Part shown: positions 9,906-20,200 of the stretch, one piece after another
Layout: each line of letters starts with the position of its first letter
Numbering within the stretch: the stretch's first letter is position 1
Source: Mycobacterium lacus
GTDB taxonomy: Bacteria; Actinomycetota; Actinomycetes; Mycobacteriales; Mycobacteriaceae
DNA length: 64,000 bases
Assembly: GCF_010731535.1 (NCBI RefSeq)
Contig: NZ_AP022581.1
Span: forward strand, 2,241,952-2,305,951
Direction: 5' to 3'
Made by a program: the position numbers and the translations under genes
The notes under the pieces: model-generated
What the model was told of the DNA's origin: nothing
Databases searched by the model: none
Seen by the model: only the letters and a program-made list of their open reading frames with translations

Positions 9906-10906
9906 CTATGTGGACACTATTTTCGGTTGTGGGGTCGGTGGGTTGATCCATGCCGCGGTCGGTAGTTTCGGGGGCTGTGGTGGGCTGCTAAACCGGTTGG
10001 GGTTGGCGGCGTAGGCATCGGCCATGACCCGGGCTCGTTTGGCCTGGATGTCGGCGGCGGTGCCGAAGTACACCGACGCCGGTGTGTGCAGGCCGAGCGC
10101 GGAATGGCGGTGCTCGTGGCGCAGGTAGTCGAAGAAGTCTTTGCACCAGGTGCGGGCGTGCTCGATCGAGTCGAACCGTTCGGGAAAATCGTTGCGGTAC
10201 TTCAGCGTTTTGAACTGGGATTCGCTGAACGGGTTGTCGTTTGACACCCGTGGGCGCAGTGGCTGCGCGCCACGCCGAGGTCGATTAGCAGCTGGGCGAC
10301 GTTCTTCGACGTCATCGCCGAACCCCGGTCGGCGTGGATCGCGCCGGGCCGCCCGTGTAGCGCGGTCAGCTCGGCCATCCAGTCCTGGGCGATGTCGGCG
10401 TCCTCGTGGTACTCGACGCGCCAGCCGACGGGTAGCGGCTGAAGATGTCCAGCATCACGTAGAGCTGGTAGAACTCGCCGCGCACCGGTCCCGCCAATTT
10501 GGTGATGTCCCAGGACCACACGTCGTTGGGTTGGTGGGCGACCAGCTCGGGTTTGACCCGCGGCGGGTGTGTGGCTACCCGCCGCCGTTCGCGGGTCATG
10601 TTGTGCGTGCGCAGGATCCGGTACATCGTGGACTGCGAGCACAGGTAGACGCCCTCGTCGAGCAGCTCGGCCCACACGGGCGACCGCCTTGTCGGCGAAG
10701 CGCGGCTGGCACAACACCGTAAGGATCTGCGTGCGCTCGGCCGCGTCGAGCGCATTGGGCGGCGGTCCGCTCGGCCCGGGTTTGCGGCGTGGACCGGCAG
10801 GGCGGTTGCGCTGCCGATACAGGCTCGCGCGCGGCTTGCCCAGCAGCGCGCACGCCTTCGCGGTCGAGGTCAGCCGCTCCACCTCGGGCAGCAACTGTGC
10901 GATCAC
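9906..10906 (-). pseudogene. IS3-family transposase OrfB, copy A (three frame changes)
   Basis: DDE integrase-type transposase read in pieces: an N-terminal HTH-like part with SLYRQRNRPAGP; the catalytic part with VWSWDITK (first Asp) and IHADRGS (second Asp); and NPFSESQFKTLKYR (Glu). Frame changes occur near 10690 and 10250, both shared with copy B, and at the run ctaccc near 10432, private to this copy. It begins at GTG 10906, overlapping the orfA stop. The shared breaks predate the split of the two copies. Confidence 0.85.
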
Positions 10907-11345
10907 TTCTTCGACCCGGGCCGCGTGCCCGTGCTCTCGGAGAGCGTCTCCAAGAGCGCGTGTGCTTTTCCCACCAGATCCAACGCGGCCCTCGTGCGTT
11001 CAAGCTCGGCCTCGGCCCGTTCGGCCCGCTTCCGTAGCCGTTCGATCTCGGCCTGGTCGCGGTCCTTACCACGACCGCCTGACCGGGCCAGCCGTCCAAC
11101 GCGCCCGCGTCGCGCGCTCGGCGCCACTCCACGATGTGCGATGAGTACAGGCCCTCACGCCGAAGCAGCGCACCCCGCGCACCCGGCTCGGTCAACGCGT
11201 CGTACTCGGCCACAATGGCCGCCTTGTACTCCGGGGTGAAGTTGCGCCGCCGGGGACGATCCGCCCGCGGACCCTGGGCCGAATCGGTTCCCACGCCTTC
11301 ATCATCGGCGCTACCCTTCCGGACCTCAGCCAAAGTCGCCGTCAT
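10903..11345 (-). pseudogene. IS3-family OrfA, copy A, one frameshift
   Basis: HTH protein of the IS3/IS911 OrfA type (RRNFTPEYKAAIVAEYDALT), followed by a leucine-zipper-like coiled coil (AEIERLRKRAERAEAELERT). Compared with the intact copy B gene, one G is missing near 11093 (GACGGCTGG against GACGGGCTGG), which changes frame. The difference lies in a homopolymer and could be a read error. OrfA binds the element ends and, with OrfB, forms the transposase. Confidence 0.82.
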
Positions 11346-11429
11346 TGTTCGTTGCAATCCTTACTTGCCCTCAATACCTGGTCAGATATTTTCGAACCCT
11401 GCTGTCTCAACTAACCCTGCCAGAGAGGG

Positions 11430-11663
11430 AAGTCGATTGGGTGTTCGGCGGAGCTTATGTGGTTGTTGGTGCAACGTCTCCACAGTTGATGCCTATGGGG
11501 TTGGGGTAGGGCCGAAACCTCGGCTGCCGGTCATCCCTTCGCACCCGCGCCGGTTGGGGGGCATGGAGCGGTGCGCGTTGCAACACGCGGGGTCAATCAA
11601 AACGGCGACCGCGCCGAGATGACGGGGGTCAGATCAGACAATTGCACAACCGCACGCGTGTTG
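11430..11663. other. Spacer between the two IS3 copies
   Basis: 234 bases separate the inverted copies. No convincing gene, promoter or repeat is seen; the sequence includes a GC-rich stretch ending in caacacgcgg. It presumably belongs to the older element or to an earlier target. Confidence 0.6.
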
Positions 11664-11747
11664 CCCTCTCTGGCAGGGTTAGTTGAGACAGCAGGGTTCG
11701 AAAATATCTGACCAGGTATTGAGGGCAAGTAAGGATTGCAACGAACA

Positions 11748-12191
11748 ATGACGGCGACTTTGGCTGAGGTCCGGAAGGGTAGCGCCGATGATGAAGGCGT
11801 GGGAACCGATTCGGCCCAGGGTCCGCGGGCGGATCGTCCCCGGCGGCGCAACTTCACCCCGGAGTACAAGGCGGCCATTGTGGCCGAGTACGACGCGTTG
11901 ACCGAGCCAGGTGCGCGGGGTGCGCTGCTTCGGCGTGAGGGCCTGTACTCATCGCACATCGTGGAGTGGCGCCGAGCGCGCGACGCGGGCGCGTTGGACG
12001 GGCTGGCCCGGTCAGGCGGTCGTGGTAAGGACCGCGACCAGGCCGAGATCGAACGGCTACGGAAGCGGGCCGAACGGGCCGAGGCCGAGCTTGAACGCAC
12101 GAGGGCCGCGTTGGATCTGGTGGGAAAAGCACACGCGCTCTTGGAGACGCTCTCCGAGAGCACGGGCACGCGGCCCGGGTCGAAGAAGTGA
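11748..12191 (+). CDS. IS3-family OrfA, copy B (intact)
   Basis: 147 residues from ATG 11748. The N-terminal half carries a helix-turn-helix (FTPEYKAAIVAEYDALTEPG, then RREGLYSSHIVEWRRARDAG), the C-terminal half a charged coiled coil with regular Leu/Ala spacing (about residues 85-120) for multimerisation. The stop overlaps the OrfB start (GTGA), which is typical of IS3 elements, where a -1 frameshift can fuse OrfA to OrfB. Of the two copies this is the only complete OrfA. Confidence 0.88.
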   Translation: MTATLAEVRKGSADDEGVGTDSAQGPRADRPRRRNFTPEYKAAIVAEYDALTEPGARGALLRREGLYSSHIVEWRRARDAGALDGLARSGGRGKDRDQAEIERLRKRAERAEAELERTRAALDLVGKAHALLETLSESTGTRPGSKK

Positions 12192-13188
12192 TCGCACAGT
12201 TGCTGCCCGAGGTGGAGCGGCTGACCTCGACCGCGAAGGCGTGCGCGCTGCTGGGCAAGCCGCGCGCGAGCCTGTATCGGCAGCGCAACCGCCCTGCCGG
12301 TCCACGCCGCAAACCCGGGCCGAGCGGACCGCCGCCCAATGCGCTCGACGCGGCCGAGCGCACGCAGATCCTTACGGTGTTGTGCCAGCCGCGCTTCGCC
12401 GACAAGGCGGTCGCCCGCGTGGGCCGAGCTGCTCGACGAGGGCGTCTACCTGTGCTCGCAGTCCACGATGTACCGGATCCTGCGCACGCACAACATGACC
12501 CGCGAACGGCGGCGGGTAGCCACACACCCGCCGCGGGTCAAACCCGAGCTGGTCGCCCACCAACCCAACGACGTGTGGTCCTGGGACATCACCAAATTGG
12601 CGGGACCGGTGCGCGGCGAGTTCTACCAGCTCTACGTGATGCTGGACATCTTCAGCCGCTACCCCGTCGGCTGGCGCGTCGAGTACCACGAGGACGCCGA
12701 CATCGCCAGGACTGGATGGCCGAGCTGACCGCGCTACACGGGCGGCCCGGCGCGATCCACGCCGACCGGGGTTCGGCGATGACGTCGAAGAACGTCGCCC
12801 AGCTGCTAATCGACCTCGGCGTGGCGCGCAGCCACTGCGCCCACGGGTGTCAAACGACAACCCGTTCAGCGAATCCCAGTTCAAAACGCTGAAGTACCGC
12901 AACGATTTTCCCGAACGGTTCGACTCGATCGAGCACGCCCGCACCTGGTGCAAAGACTTCTTCGACTACCTGCGCCACGAGCACCGCCATTCCGCGCTCG
13001 GCCTGCACACACCGGCGTCGGTGTACTTCGGCACCGCCGCCGACATCCAGGCCAAACGAGCCCGGGTCATGGCCGATGCCTACGCCGCCAACCCCAACCG
13101 GTTTAGCAGCCCACCACAGCCCCCGAAACTACCGACCGCGGCATGGATCAACCCACCGACCCCACAACCGAAAATAGTGTCCACATAG
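12188..13188 (+). pseudogene. IS3-family transposase OrfB, copy B (frame changes)
   Basis: Same protein as in copy A: HTH_21-like N-terminus, then rve/DDE core with WSWDITK, IHADRGS and NPFSESQ as Asp, Asp and Glu sites, ending KIVST. Frame changes lie near 12418 (cccgcgtgggcc) and 12845 (ctgcgcccacggg), shared with copy A, and near 12708 (GCCAGG where copy A has GCCCAGG). At the position where copy A lost a C (12663), this copy reads correctly. The copies therefore complement each other's private defects but not the shared ones. Confidence 0.85.
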
Positions 13189-13237
13189 TGAGACGCTGTC
13201 TCAAACACCTTGACAGCTACCGTTGCGTCCGAGATGC

Positions 13238-14269
13238 TCACGCCGCCACCTGTCGGTGGGCCAGGGCGCGGATATGTCCGTCGCGCAGCCCGTAGTAGAC
13301 GAGAGTGAGCAGCTTGCGGGCTGCAGCGATCTTGGCGATGTTGCGGCCGCGGCGGCCCTCGATCCGTTTGCGATCAAGGGTGATCTTGGCAGTGTCGGGC
13401 TGGCGCTGGATGGCTTCGACCGCCGCCCAGCGGACGAGTTTGCTGCCCTGCTTGGTGATATGTCCGCGTCGCACGACTTTGTCTGATTCGCGGTGCGTGG
13501 GGGTCAACCCGGCCCACGAGCACAGGCGGGCGGGGCCCGAGAAACGGTGTACGTCCCCGATTTCGGCGACGAACACCGCCGCCAGCACTGGCCCAACGCC
13601 GGGCAGTTGCTGGATCACTTGATAGCCGCGGTCGGCGCGTAAACGTTCGGCGATTATCGCGGCGAAGCGTGCTTCGTGGCGGTCAAGGATGTCGATCAGT
13701 TCCAGCAGCGAGCTGATTCGTTGGGCGTAGGCGGCGCCCAGTGGCACCTTCGCCAGCCGTTGGCGGCCGGTAACGCCGAACAAATCCGACGCCGAGATCA
13801 GTACGCCAGCCTTAGCAAGGACCGCATGCACCTGGGCCTTCAGTCCGGATCGGAGCGCGACCAGTTTGGCGCGGTAGCGCACCAACTCCCGCAACTCGCG
13901 GGTTTGCGGTGGAGCGATCCACGCTTCGGGCAGCCGGCCCATCCGCAGGAGATCAGCCAGATCAGCGGCGTCACGTACGTCATTTTTGACCCGCCGATAG
14001 CGGAATCCCTTGACCCCCAACGGATGCGCCAAATGCACATGCGCTCCGTGCTCCTGCAGCACATCAACGGCCCAATACCAGCCGTAGGTCGCCTCTAGCA
14101 CCACCTCGGGGTCAGAGCCAGCCTGCTCAAGCTGCAGTCGAAGCGCCACCGGATCGTTGACGATCCGAACCGCAGACAGCAGCTCCCCAGATTCACACTG
14201 GCGCACGATTACCGACCGCTGCCGATGCAGATCAATCCCGACGAACTGCCTGCCGTCATACTCGTCCAT
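13238..14269 (-). CDS. IS110-family transposase (intact)
   Basis: 343 residues. The N-terminal DEDD/RuvC-like domain shows FVGIDLHRQRSVIV (Asp), VVLEATYGWYW (Glu) and KNDVRDAADLADLLR (two Asp); the C-terminal transposase_20 domain has QLPGVGPVLAAVFVAEIGDV and the conserved serine region SWAGLTPTHRESD. IS110 elements have no standard inverted repeats and are now known to use a structured bridge RNA from a flanking non-coding end. The 3' end lies 16 bases from IS3 copy B, so the candidate RNA region is upstream of the start, 14270-14363. The only uninterrupted large transposase in the block. Confidence 0.9.
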   Translation of the reverse strand: MDEYDGRQFVGIDLHRQRSVIVRQCESGELLSAVRIVNDPVALRLQLEQAGSDPEVVLEATYGWYWAVDVLQEHGAHVHLAHPLGVKGFRYRRVKNDVRDAADLADLLRMGRLPEAWIAPPQTRELRELVRYRAKLVALRSGLKAQVHAVLAKAGVLISASDLFGVTGRQRLAKVPLGAAYAQRISSLLELIDILDRHEARFAAIIAERLRADRGYQVIQQLPGVGPVLAAVFVAEIGDVHRFSGPARLCSWAGLTPTHRESDKVVRRGHITKQGSKLVRWAAVEAIQRQPDTAKITLDRKRIEGRRGRNIAKIAAARKLLTLVYYGLRDGHIRALAHRQVAA

Positions 14270-14363
14270 AGGGGCCTCCCTTTGTTTGTGGAAGTAACAC
14301 CCCCAGCATCCGCCGGGAACGTCACGAGGAGCGGAGGCCCCGCCCCTTCATCGCATCAATACC

Positions 14364-15743
14364 TGTGGATCAAGATTTTCAGGCGGCCTCCTCCTTCTGG
14401 GTCTCTTCAGTGACCGGTTCGTCGGGTCGTTCGACGAGCTTGCCGTTCTCGAATTTGGCGCCAGCACGGACAAGGGCGACCAGGTGTGGGGCGTTGACCG
14501 CGCGCCAGCGTGATTGTGCGGCCTCGATCAGCTTGTAGGCCATGGCGATTCCTGCGGCGCGCGAACCCGGACCCTTGGTGATCTTGCTCCGATTACGCAC
14601 CGTCGAGAAGGTGCTTTCGATCGGGTTTAGTGGTGCGTAAATGCACCCAATGTTCGGCCGGGAAGTCGTAGAAGGCCAGCAGCTGCTCGAGGTCGTCGGT
14701 GATCTTGGCGACCGCCTTGGGGTACGTGGCGCCGTAGGCCACCTCGAACGCCTTCACCGCGTCCAGTGCGTGGCGTTTGTCCTCGGCGTTCCAGATCTCC
14801 GCCAACGCCTTCTTCGCCCCAGGATGCGCTGATTTCGGCAGCGCTCCAAGAACATTCGAGATTTATGGAACCAGCAGCGCTGCTCCTTTGTCTGCGGGAA
14901 CACCTCGCGCAGCGCGCCCCAGAACCCCAGCGCCCCATCCCCGATCGCCAGCACCGGCGCCCGCATGCCGCGACGTTTGGCATCACGCAGCAGATCCGCC
15001 CACGACTTAGCCGCCTCCCGGTAGCCGTCAGCCAGGGCGATCAGCTCCTTGCGCCCATCAGCGCGCACCCCGATCAACACCAGCAGGCACAACTTGGTCT
15101 CCTCCAGGCGCACATTGACGTGAATGCCGTCGGCCCACACATACACGTAATCAACCCCCGAGAGATCCCGTGCCGCGAACGCCTCCTGCTCGGCCTGGGT
15201 CATCGCCTGGGTCAGCTTGGTGATCGTCGCCGCCGACAGGCCCTTGGCCGAGCCGAGGAACTGCCCCAGCGTCGGCCCGAAATCCTGCGACGACAGACCG
15301 TGCAGATACAAAAGCGGCAGCACCTGCTCCACCTGCGGGGTCTTGCGCGCCCACGGCGGCAGGATCGCCAACGAAAACCGCACCCGATCACCGGTTTCCG
15401 GGTCAACACGGCGGTCGTTGACCCGCGGGGCGTGCACCTCGATCGCACCCGCGGCCGTCATCACCTCGCGGGGCTCGTGATAGCCATTGCGCACCACCAG
15501 CCGATGCCCGTTCTCGTCGCGCTCATCAGCGAACCGGGCGCAGTAGGCGGACACCTCCGCCCGCAACGCCGCGGCCAGCATCTGCCGCGCGCCCTCGCGC
15601 ACGATCTCATCGATCACGACACCGGGCCCGCCAACGCGACCGGCGCAGCAGCCGAACCATCACGATCGCCGGCCTCAGGGACTACATTGAGCATGGTCGT
15701 ACCTTCCCGAACCAGCGCGTCAACGCCGGTCCTTGATCAGACA
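14364..15743 (-). mobile_element. IS256-family element (inactive)
   Basis: Bounded by short inverted ends, TGTGGATCAAG at 14364-14374 and the complement TGTCTGATCAAG at 15732-15743, close around a mutator-type transposase gene. The bounds are inferred from these ends and from the gene extent; no target duplication is visible. Confidence 0.55.
14379..15694 (-). pseudogene. IS256-family (mutator-type) transposase with three frame changes
   Basis: The likely start is ATG 15694 (MLNVVPEAGDRDG). One base is missing near 15618, before IDEIVREGARQMLAAALRAE; another near 14858 (tctcgaatg, where cgaaat is needed to give Arg-Asn-Val); and one A is extra near 14631 (ACTAAACCC instead of ACTAACCCG). Joined, the protein has the family's catalytic sites VWADGIHVNVR (Asp), LAIGDGALGFWGAL (Asp) and NPIEST (Glu), plus QRCWFHK. 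Changes in short A runs could be read errors, but three in one gene suggest decay. No active transposase is expected. Confidence 0.85.
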
Positions 15744-15829
15744 ACTTGGGAATTCAGATCATCCTCGGGAAGGTGCGCCCAATCACGCCGCCTCGCCGAG
15801 GCCCATCCACAGGTTCTGATCATTGCTCT

Positions 15830-16990
15830 GTGAAGGGCAAGATCGACGTGGCCGCAAGACGGCAGGTAACCAACAAATTGCGAGGTCAGTACCGCAATGC
15901 GTCCACGGCGGACAAGACCGCGATCCTGGATCGGGTGGTGGCGACCACGGGGATGGGCCGCTCGACGGCGCGGCGGCTGTTGACCGGCCCGAGGCTGCCG
16001 GCACCGGCCGAGCAGGTCGATGGGCGCAGCTTGCGACCGCGGGGCTTCAGCGACGACGCCAGGGCCCTTTTGGAGCATGTGTGGGCGTTGATGGGCATGC
16101 CGTGCGGCAAGTACCTGGTGGTCATGGTCGAACTATGGCTGCCGCTTTTGAAGACAATGAGCGCGGCCACCGTGGACCGCTACCTCAAACCCGCCCGGGA
16201 TGCGATGCGCATCAAGGGCATCTCGACCACCAAACCCGCTGCTGCGGAATTCGATCTCCATCCGCACCTGCGCCGATGAGGCGCCCCAGGCCCCGGGAGT
16301 GATCGAGGCCGACACCGTGGCGCACTGCGGCCCGACGTTGATCGGCGAGTTCGCCCGCACGCTGACGATGACCGATCTGGTGATCGGCTGGACCGAGAAC
16401 CACTCGATCCGCAACAACGCCGTCACGTGGATCCTCGAGGGCATCGAGGAACTGCAGCAGCGTTTTCCGTTCCCGATGGCGGTTTTCGATTCGGATTGCG
16501 GGTGGTGAGTTCATCAATCACGAGGTCGCCGACTGGCTGCAGGCCCGCGACATCGCCCAGACCCGCTCGCGGCCCTACCAGAAGAACGACCAGGCCCATG
16601 TGGAGTCGAAGAACAATCATGTGGTGCGCAAACACGCGTTCTACTGCCGCTATGACACCCCCGAAGAGCTGGAGCTGCTCAACGAGCTGTGGCCGTTGGT
16701 GTCGCTGCGGTGCAACTTCTTCACCCCGACGAAAAAGCCGGTCGGCTACACCACCACAACTGACGGTCGCCGCAAGCGCATCTACGACAGCCCGGCCACC
16801 CCGTGGCAGCGCCTACAGGCATCGGGAGTCCTATGCACAACAACTCTCGAACGTGGCCGCCCGAATCGAGGGCATCAACCCCGCCGATCTGACCCGTCAG
16901 ATCAACACCATCCAAATGCAGCTGCTCGACCTGGCCAAGACCAAAACCGAGGCCCTGTCCGCCGCCCGCCGCCTCGACCTGCAAGCATGA
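15830..16990 (+). pseudogene. Integrase-type DDE transposase with frame changes
   Basis: From GTG 15830 (VKGKIDVAARRQVTNKL). The N-terminal half includes an HTH-like part; the catalytic part shows EADTVAHCG (Asp), VFDSDCGGEFINHEVADW (Asp) and AHVESKNNHVV (Glu) of an rve-like core, then a coiled C-terminus ending AARRLDLQA. Frame changes fall near 16242, 16500 (an extra G in TGCGGGTGG) and 16835. It resembles actinobacterial unclassified integrase-type insertion elements; I cannot name the family. It lies next to the right end repeat and is the probable founder of the nested block. Confidence 0.8.
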
Positions 16991-17039
16991 CAACCGTCAA
17001 TCAACCGATTGGCCACCGCGAAGTAGTGCAAGCCCCCCA

Positions 17040-17098
17040 CGCGCTCACCATGCGCGAGGCACCAACCACCGCTTCGCGCTCACTTCTACGTGAGGCAC
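17040..17098 (-). repeat. Right terminal double repeat of the nested element
   Basis: Two copies of CGCGCTCAc...GAGGCAC (17040-17062 and 17076-17098), which read in reverse complement as GTGCCTC...TGAGCGCG and match the left end repeat at 9599-9660 in inverted orientation. Spacing between the two units is similar at both ends. Confidence 0.65.
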
Positions 17099-17236
17099 CT
17101 CGTGACCGCTGCGCGCATATGGCCCCGGAAGTGGGGCGCGCAGGGAGCAAACGGCACCGACGGACCCACGGCGACCCCGGCTGATCGGGTGCTCTGTCGG
17201 TGGGTGGCTGTGCCCCCCGACCACAGGCGTTTGCGC

Positions 17237-20200
17237 TCACACGTTGAAGTACTTGGCCTCGGGATGGTGCAGGACGAACGCGTCGGTCGACTGCTCGGGA
17301 TGCAGCTGCAACTCCTCGGACAACGTCACGCCGATGCGTTCGGGCTGCAGCAGCTCCATCATCTTGGCCCGGTCCTCGAGGTCCGGGCATGCGCCGTAAC
17401 CGAAGGCGAACCGGGCACCACGGTAGCCGAGCTTGAAATAGTCCTCGACGGCATCGGGATCGTCAGCGGCCATCGCCCGGTCCCCGGAAAACTTGAGCTC
17501 CTCGCGGATACGCCGGTGCCAGTATTCGGCAAGCGCCTCGGTGAATTGCACGCCGATCCCGTGCACTTCGAGGTAATCGCGATAGGAATTGGACGCGAAC
17601 AGCTTGTTGGCGAAGTCGGCGATGGGTTGGCCCATGGTCACCAGTTGGAATGGCAGCACGTCAACCTCGCCGCGCTCGCTGGCCAGCTCTCGCGACCGGA
17701 TGAAGTCGGCGATGCACAGGAACCGGCCGCGTTGCTGGCGCGGGAAGGTGAACCGGAACCGCTCCCGCGCATCGGCTTTCGGCTCGGTGAGCACCACGAC
17801 GTCGTCGCCCTCGGAGACCGCCGGGAAGTAGCCGTACACCACGGCGGCGTGCGCCAGGATGCCGTCGGTGGACAACTGGTCGAGCCAGTGCCGCAGCCGG
17901 GGCCGGCCTTCGGTCTCGACGAGGTCCTCGTACGCCGGTCCCTGTCCGCCGCGCACACCGCGTAAACCCCACTGGCCCAAGAACAACGCTCGCTCGTCGA
18001 GCAGGCCGGTGTAGTCGGCCACCGCTAGGCCCTTGACGATCCGCGATCCCCAGAACGGCGGAACGGGGACCTCGACATCGGCCGCGACATCGGAGCGTTC
18101 GGGCACTTCGACCGGCTCTTCGGCCGCTTTGCGTTGCGCCGCAATGCGTTTGGACCGCTCGTGACGGGCCTTGCGCTCGGCTTCCTTCTTGCGGGCCGCG
18201 ATTGCCTCCGGGCTGTCGGTGTCCGGCGCCTCGCCCCGCTTGGCGCTCATGATGGTGTCCATCAGCTTCAGGCCCTCAAAAGCGTCTCGCGCGTAATGCA
18301 CTTCGCCCTCGTAGACTTCGGCCAGGTCGTTCTCCACATAACTGCGCGTCAGCGCCGCGCCGCCGAGCAGCACCGGGAACCTTTCGGCGACTCCCCGGGT
18401 GTTCATCTCCTCGAGGTTTTCCTTCATCACCACGGTCGACTTCACCAGCAGGCCCGACATGCCGACCACGTCGGCGCTCTTGTCCTCGGCGACCTCGAGA
18501 ATGTTGGCAATCGGCTGCTTGATGCCGATGTTGACCACCTCGTAGCCGTTGTTGCTCAAGATGATGTCGACGAGGTTCTTGCCGATGTCGTGCACGTCGC
18601 CCTTGACGGTGGCGAGCACGATCCGTCCCTTGCCGGCGTCACCTTCGGCCTTTTCCATGTGCGGCTCCAGGTAGGCGACCGCGGTTTTCATCACCTCGGC
18701 GGACTGCAACACGAACGGCAGCTGCATCTGGCCGGAGCCGAACAGCTCGCCGACGGTCTTCATGCCGGCCAACAGGTTCTCGTTGATGATCTCCAGCGGC
18801 GGCTTCTGCGTCATCGCCTCGTCGAGGTCTGCCTCGAGGCCGTTGCGTTCGCCGTCGACGATGCGTTGCGCCAGCCGCTCGAACAGGGGCAGTTTCGCCA
18901 GTTCGGCGGCCCGGGATTCTTTTGACGACGCCGCCGACACGCCCTCGAACAGGCGCATCAGCTCCTGCAGCGGGTCATAGCCGTCGCGGCGGCGGTCGTA
19001 GATCAGGTCCAGCGCGACGTTGCGTTGTTCTTCGGGTATGCGGTTGATGGGCAGGATCTTCGACGCGTGCACGATCGCCGAGTCCAGCCCCGCCTCCTGG
19101 CATTCGTGCAAGAACACCGAGTTGAGCACTTGGCGCGCAGCGGGATTGAGGCCGAACGAGATGTTGGACAAGCCCAGCGTGGTCTGCACGTTGGGGTGAC
19201 GCCGCTTGAGCTCGCGGATCGCCTCGATGGTCTCGATGCCGTCGCGGCGCGACTCCTCCTGCCCGGTGGCGATGGTGAATGTCAAAGTGTCGATGAGGAT
19301 GGAGGATTCGTCGACGCCCCAGTTGCCGGTGATGTCGGCGATCAGCCGCTCGGCGATCTCGACCTTCTTCTCCGCGGTGCGGGCCTGACCCTCTTCGTCG
19401 ATGGTCAGCGCGACCACCGCCGCGCCGTGCTCGGCGACCAGCTCCATGGTCTTGGCGAAGCGCGACTCCGGGCCGTCGCCGTCCTCGTAGTTGACCGAGT
19501 TGATGGCGCAGCGGCCACCCAGATGCTCCAAACCGGCTCGCAGCACCGGGGTTTCGGTGGAGTCCAGCATGATCGGCAGCGTCGACGACGTGGCCAGCCG
19601 GCTGGCCAGTGCCTTCATGTCGGCCACGCCGTCGCGGCCCACGTAGTCGACACATAGATCCAGCAGGTGTGCGCCGTCGCGGGTCTGGTCCTTGGCGATG
19701 TCCAGACACTTCTGGTAGTCCTCGGCGATCATCGCCTCACGAAAGCCCTTGGAGCCGTTGGCATTTGTCCGCTCGCCGATCACCAGGACCGAGGCGTCCT
19801 GCGCGAACGGGATGGCGGTGTACAGCGACGACACCGACGGCTCGGAGGTGACGTGGCGCTCGGGGCGGTTGACGTCAGCGACTGCGGCGGCCACCTCCCG
19901 GATGTGGGCCGGGGTGGTACCACAACAGCCGCCGACCAGCGACAGTCCGAACTCGGCGATGAAACCGGACAGCGCCTCCGCCAATTCGTCTGGCAGCAGC
20001 GGATATTCAGCGCCTTTCGCGCCCAGCACCGGCAACCCGGCGTTGGGCATCACCGACACCGGGATGCGGGCGTGCCGCGACAGGTGCCGCAGGTGCTCGC
20101 TCATCTCGGCGGGCCCGGTCGCGCAATTCAAACCGATCATGTCCACGCCGAGCGGCTCGACGGCCGTCAGCGCCGCGCCGATCTCGCTGCCCAACAGCAT

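Larger units (their letters stand above)
9872..11429 (-). mobile_element. IS3-family element, copy A
   Basis: 1558 bases, virtually the reverse complement of copy B at 11664-13222. The ends are CGGTAGCTGTCAAGG and the complement of CCCTCTCTGGCAGGG; inner parts of both ends share TTGAGACAGC. Immediately outside stands AAG on both sides (9869-9871 and 11430-11432), a 3-base target duplication as IS3 elements make. Both genes of this copy carry frameshifts. Confidence 0.85.
11664..13222 (+). mobile_element. IS3-family element, copy B
   Basis: 1559 bases in the opposite orientation to copy A, with the same ends (CCCTCTCTGGCAGGG and TTGACAGCTACCG). TTG stands directly outside both ends (11661-11663 and 13223-13225), a 3-base duplication different from that of copy A, so the copies inserted independently. 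The orientation is head-to-head around a 234-base spacer, like a composite transposon in form. Confidence 0.86.
9599..17098. mobile_element. Nested insertion-sequence block with matching inverted ends
   Basis: About 7.5 kb inserted between PPE37/MazEF and metH, which are adjacent in M. tuberculosis. The two extremities carry the same tandem motif in opposite orientation: GTGCCTCacgta...TGAGCGCG twice at 9599-9660, and its reverse complement twice at 17040-17098. The only transposase next to either end is the integrase-type gene at 15830-16990. I infer that this element came first and that the IS3 copies, the IS110 and the IS256 inserted between its left end and its transposase. No clear target duplication is seen outside the ends. 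Confidence 0.65.

Noticed and set aside
9872..13222. Single large inverted duplication as the origin of the two IS3 copies
   Set aside because: Different 3-base duplications (AAG and TTG) exactly at the ends of each copy point to separate insertions.
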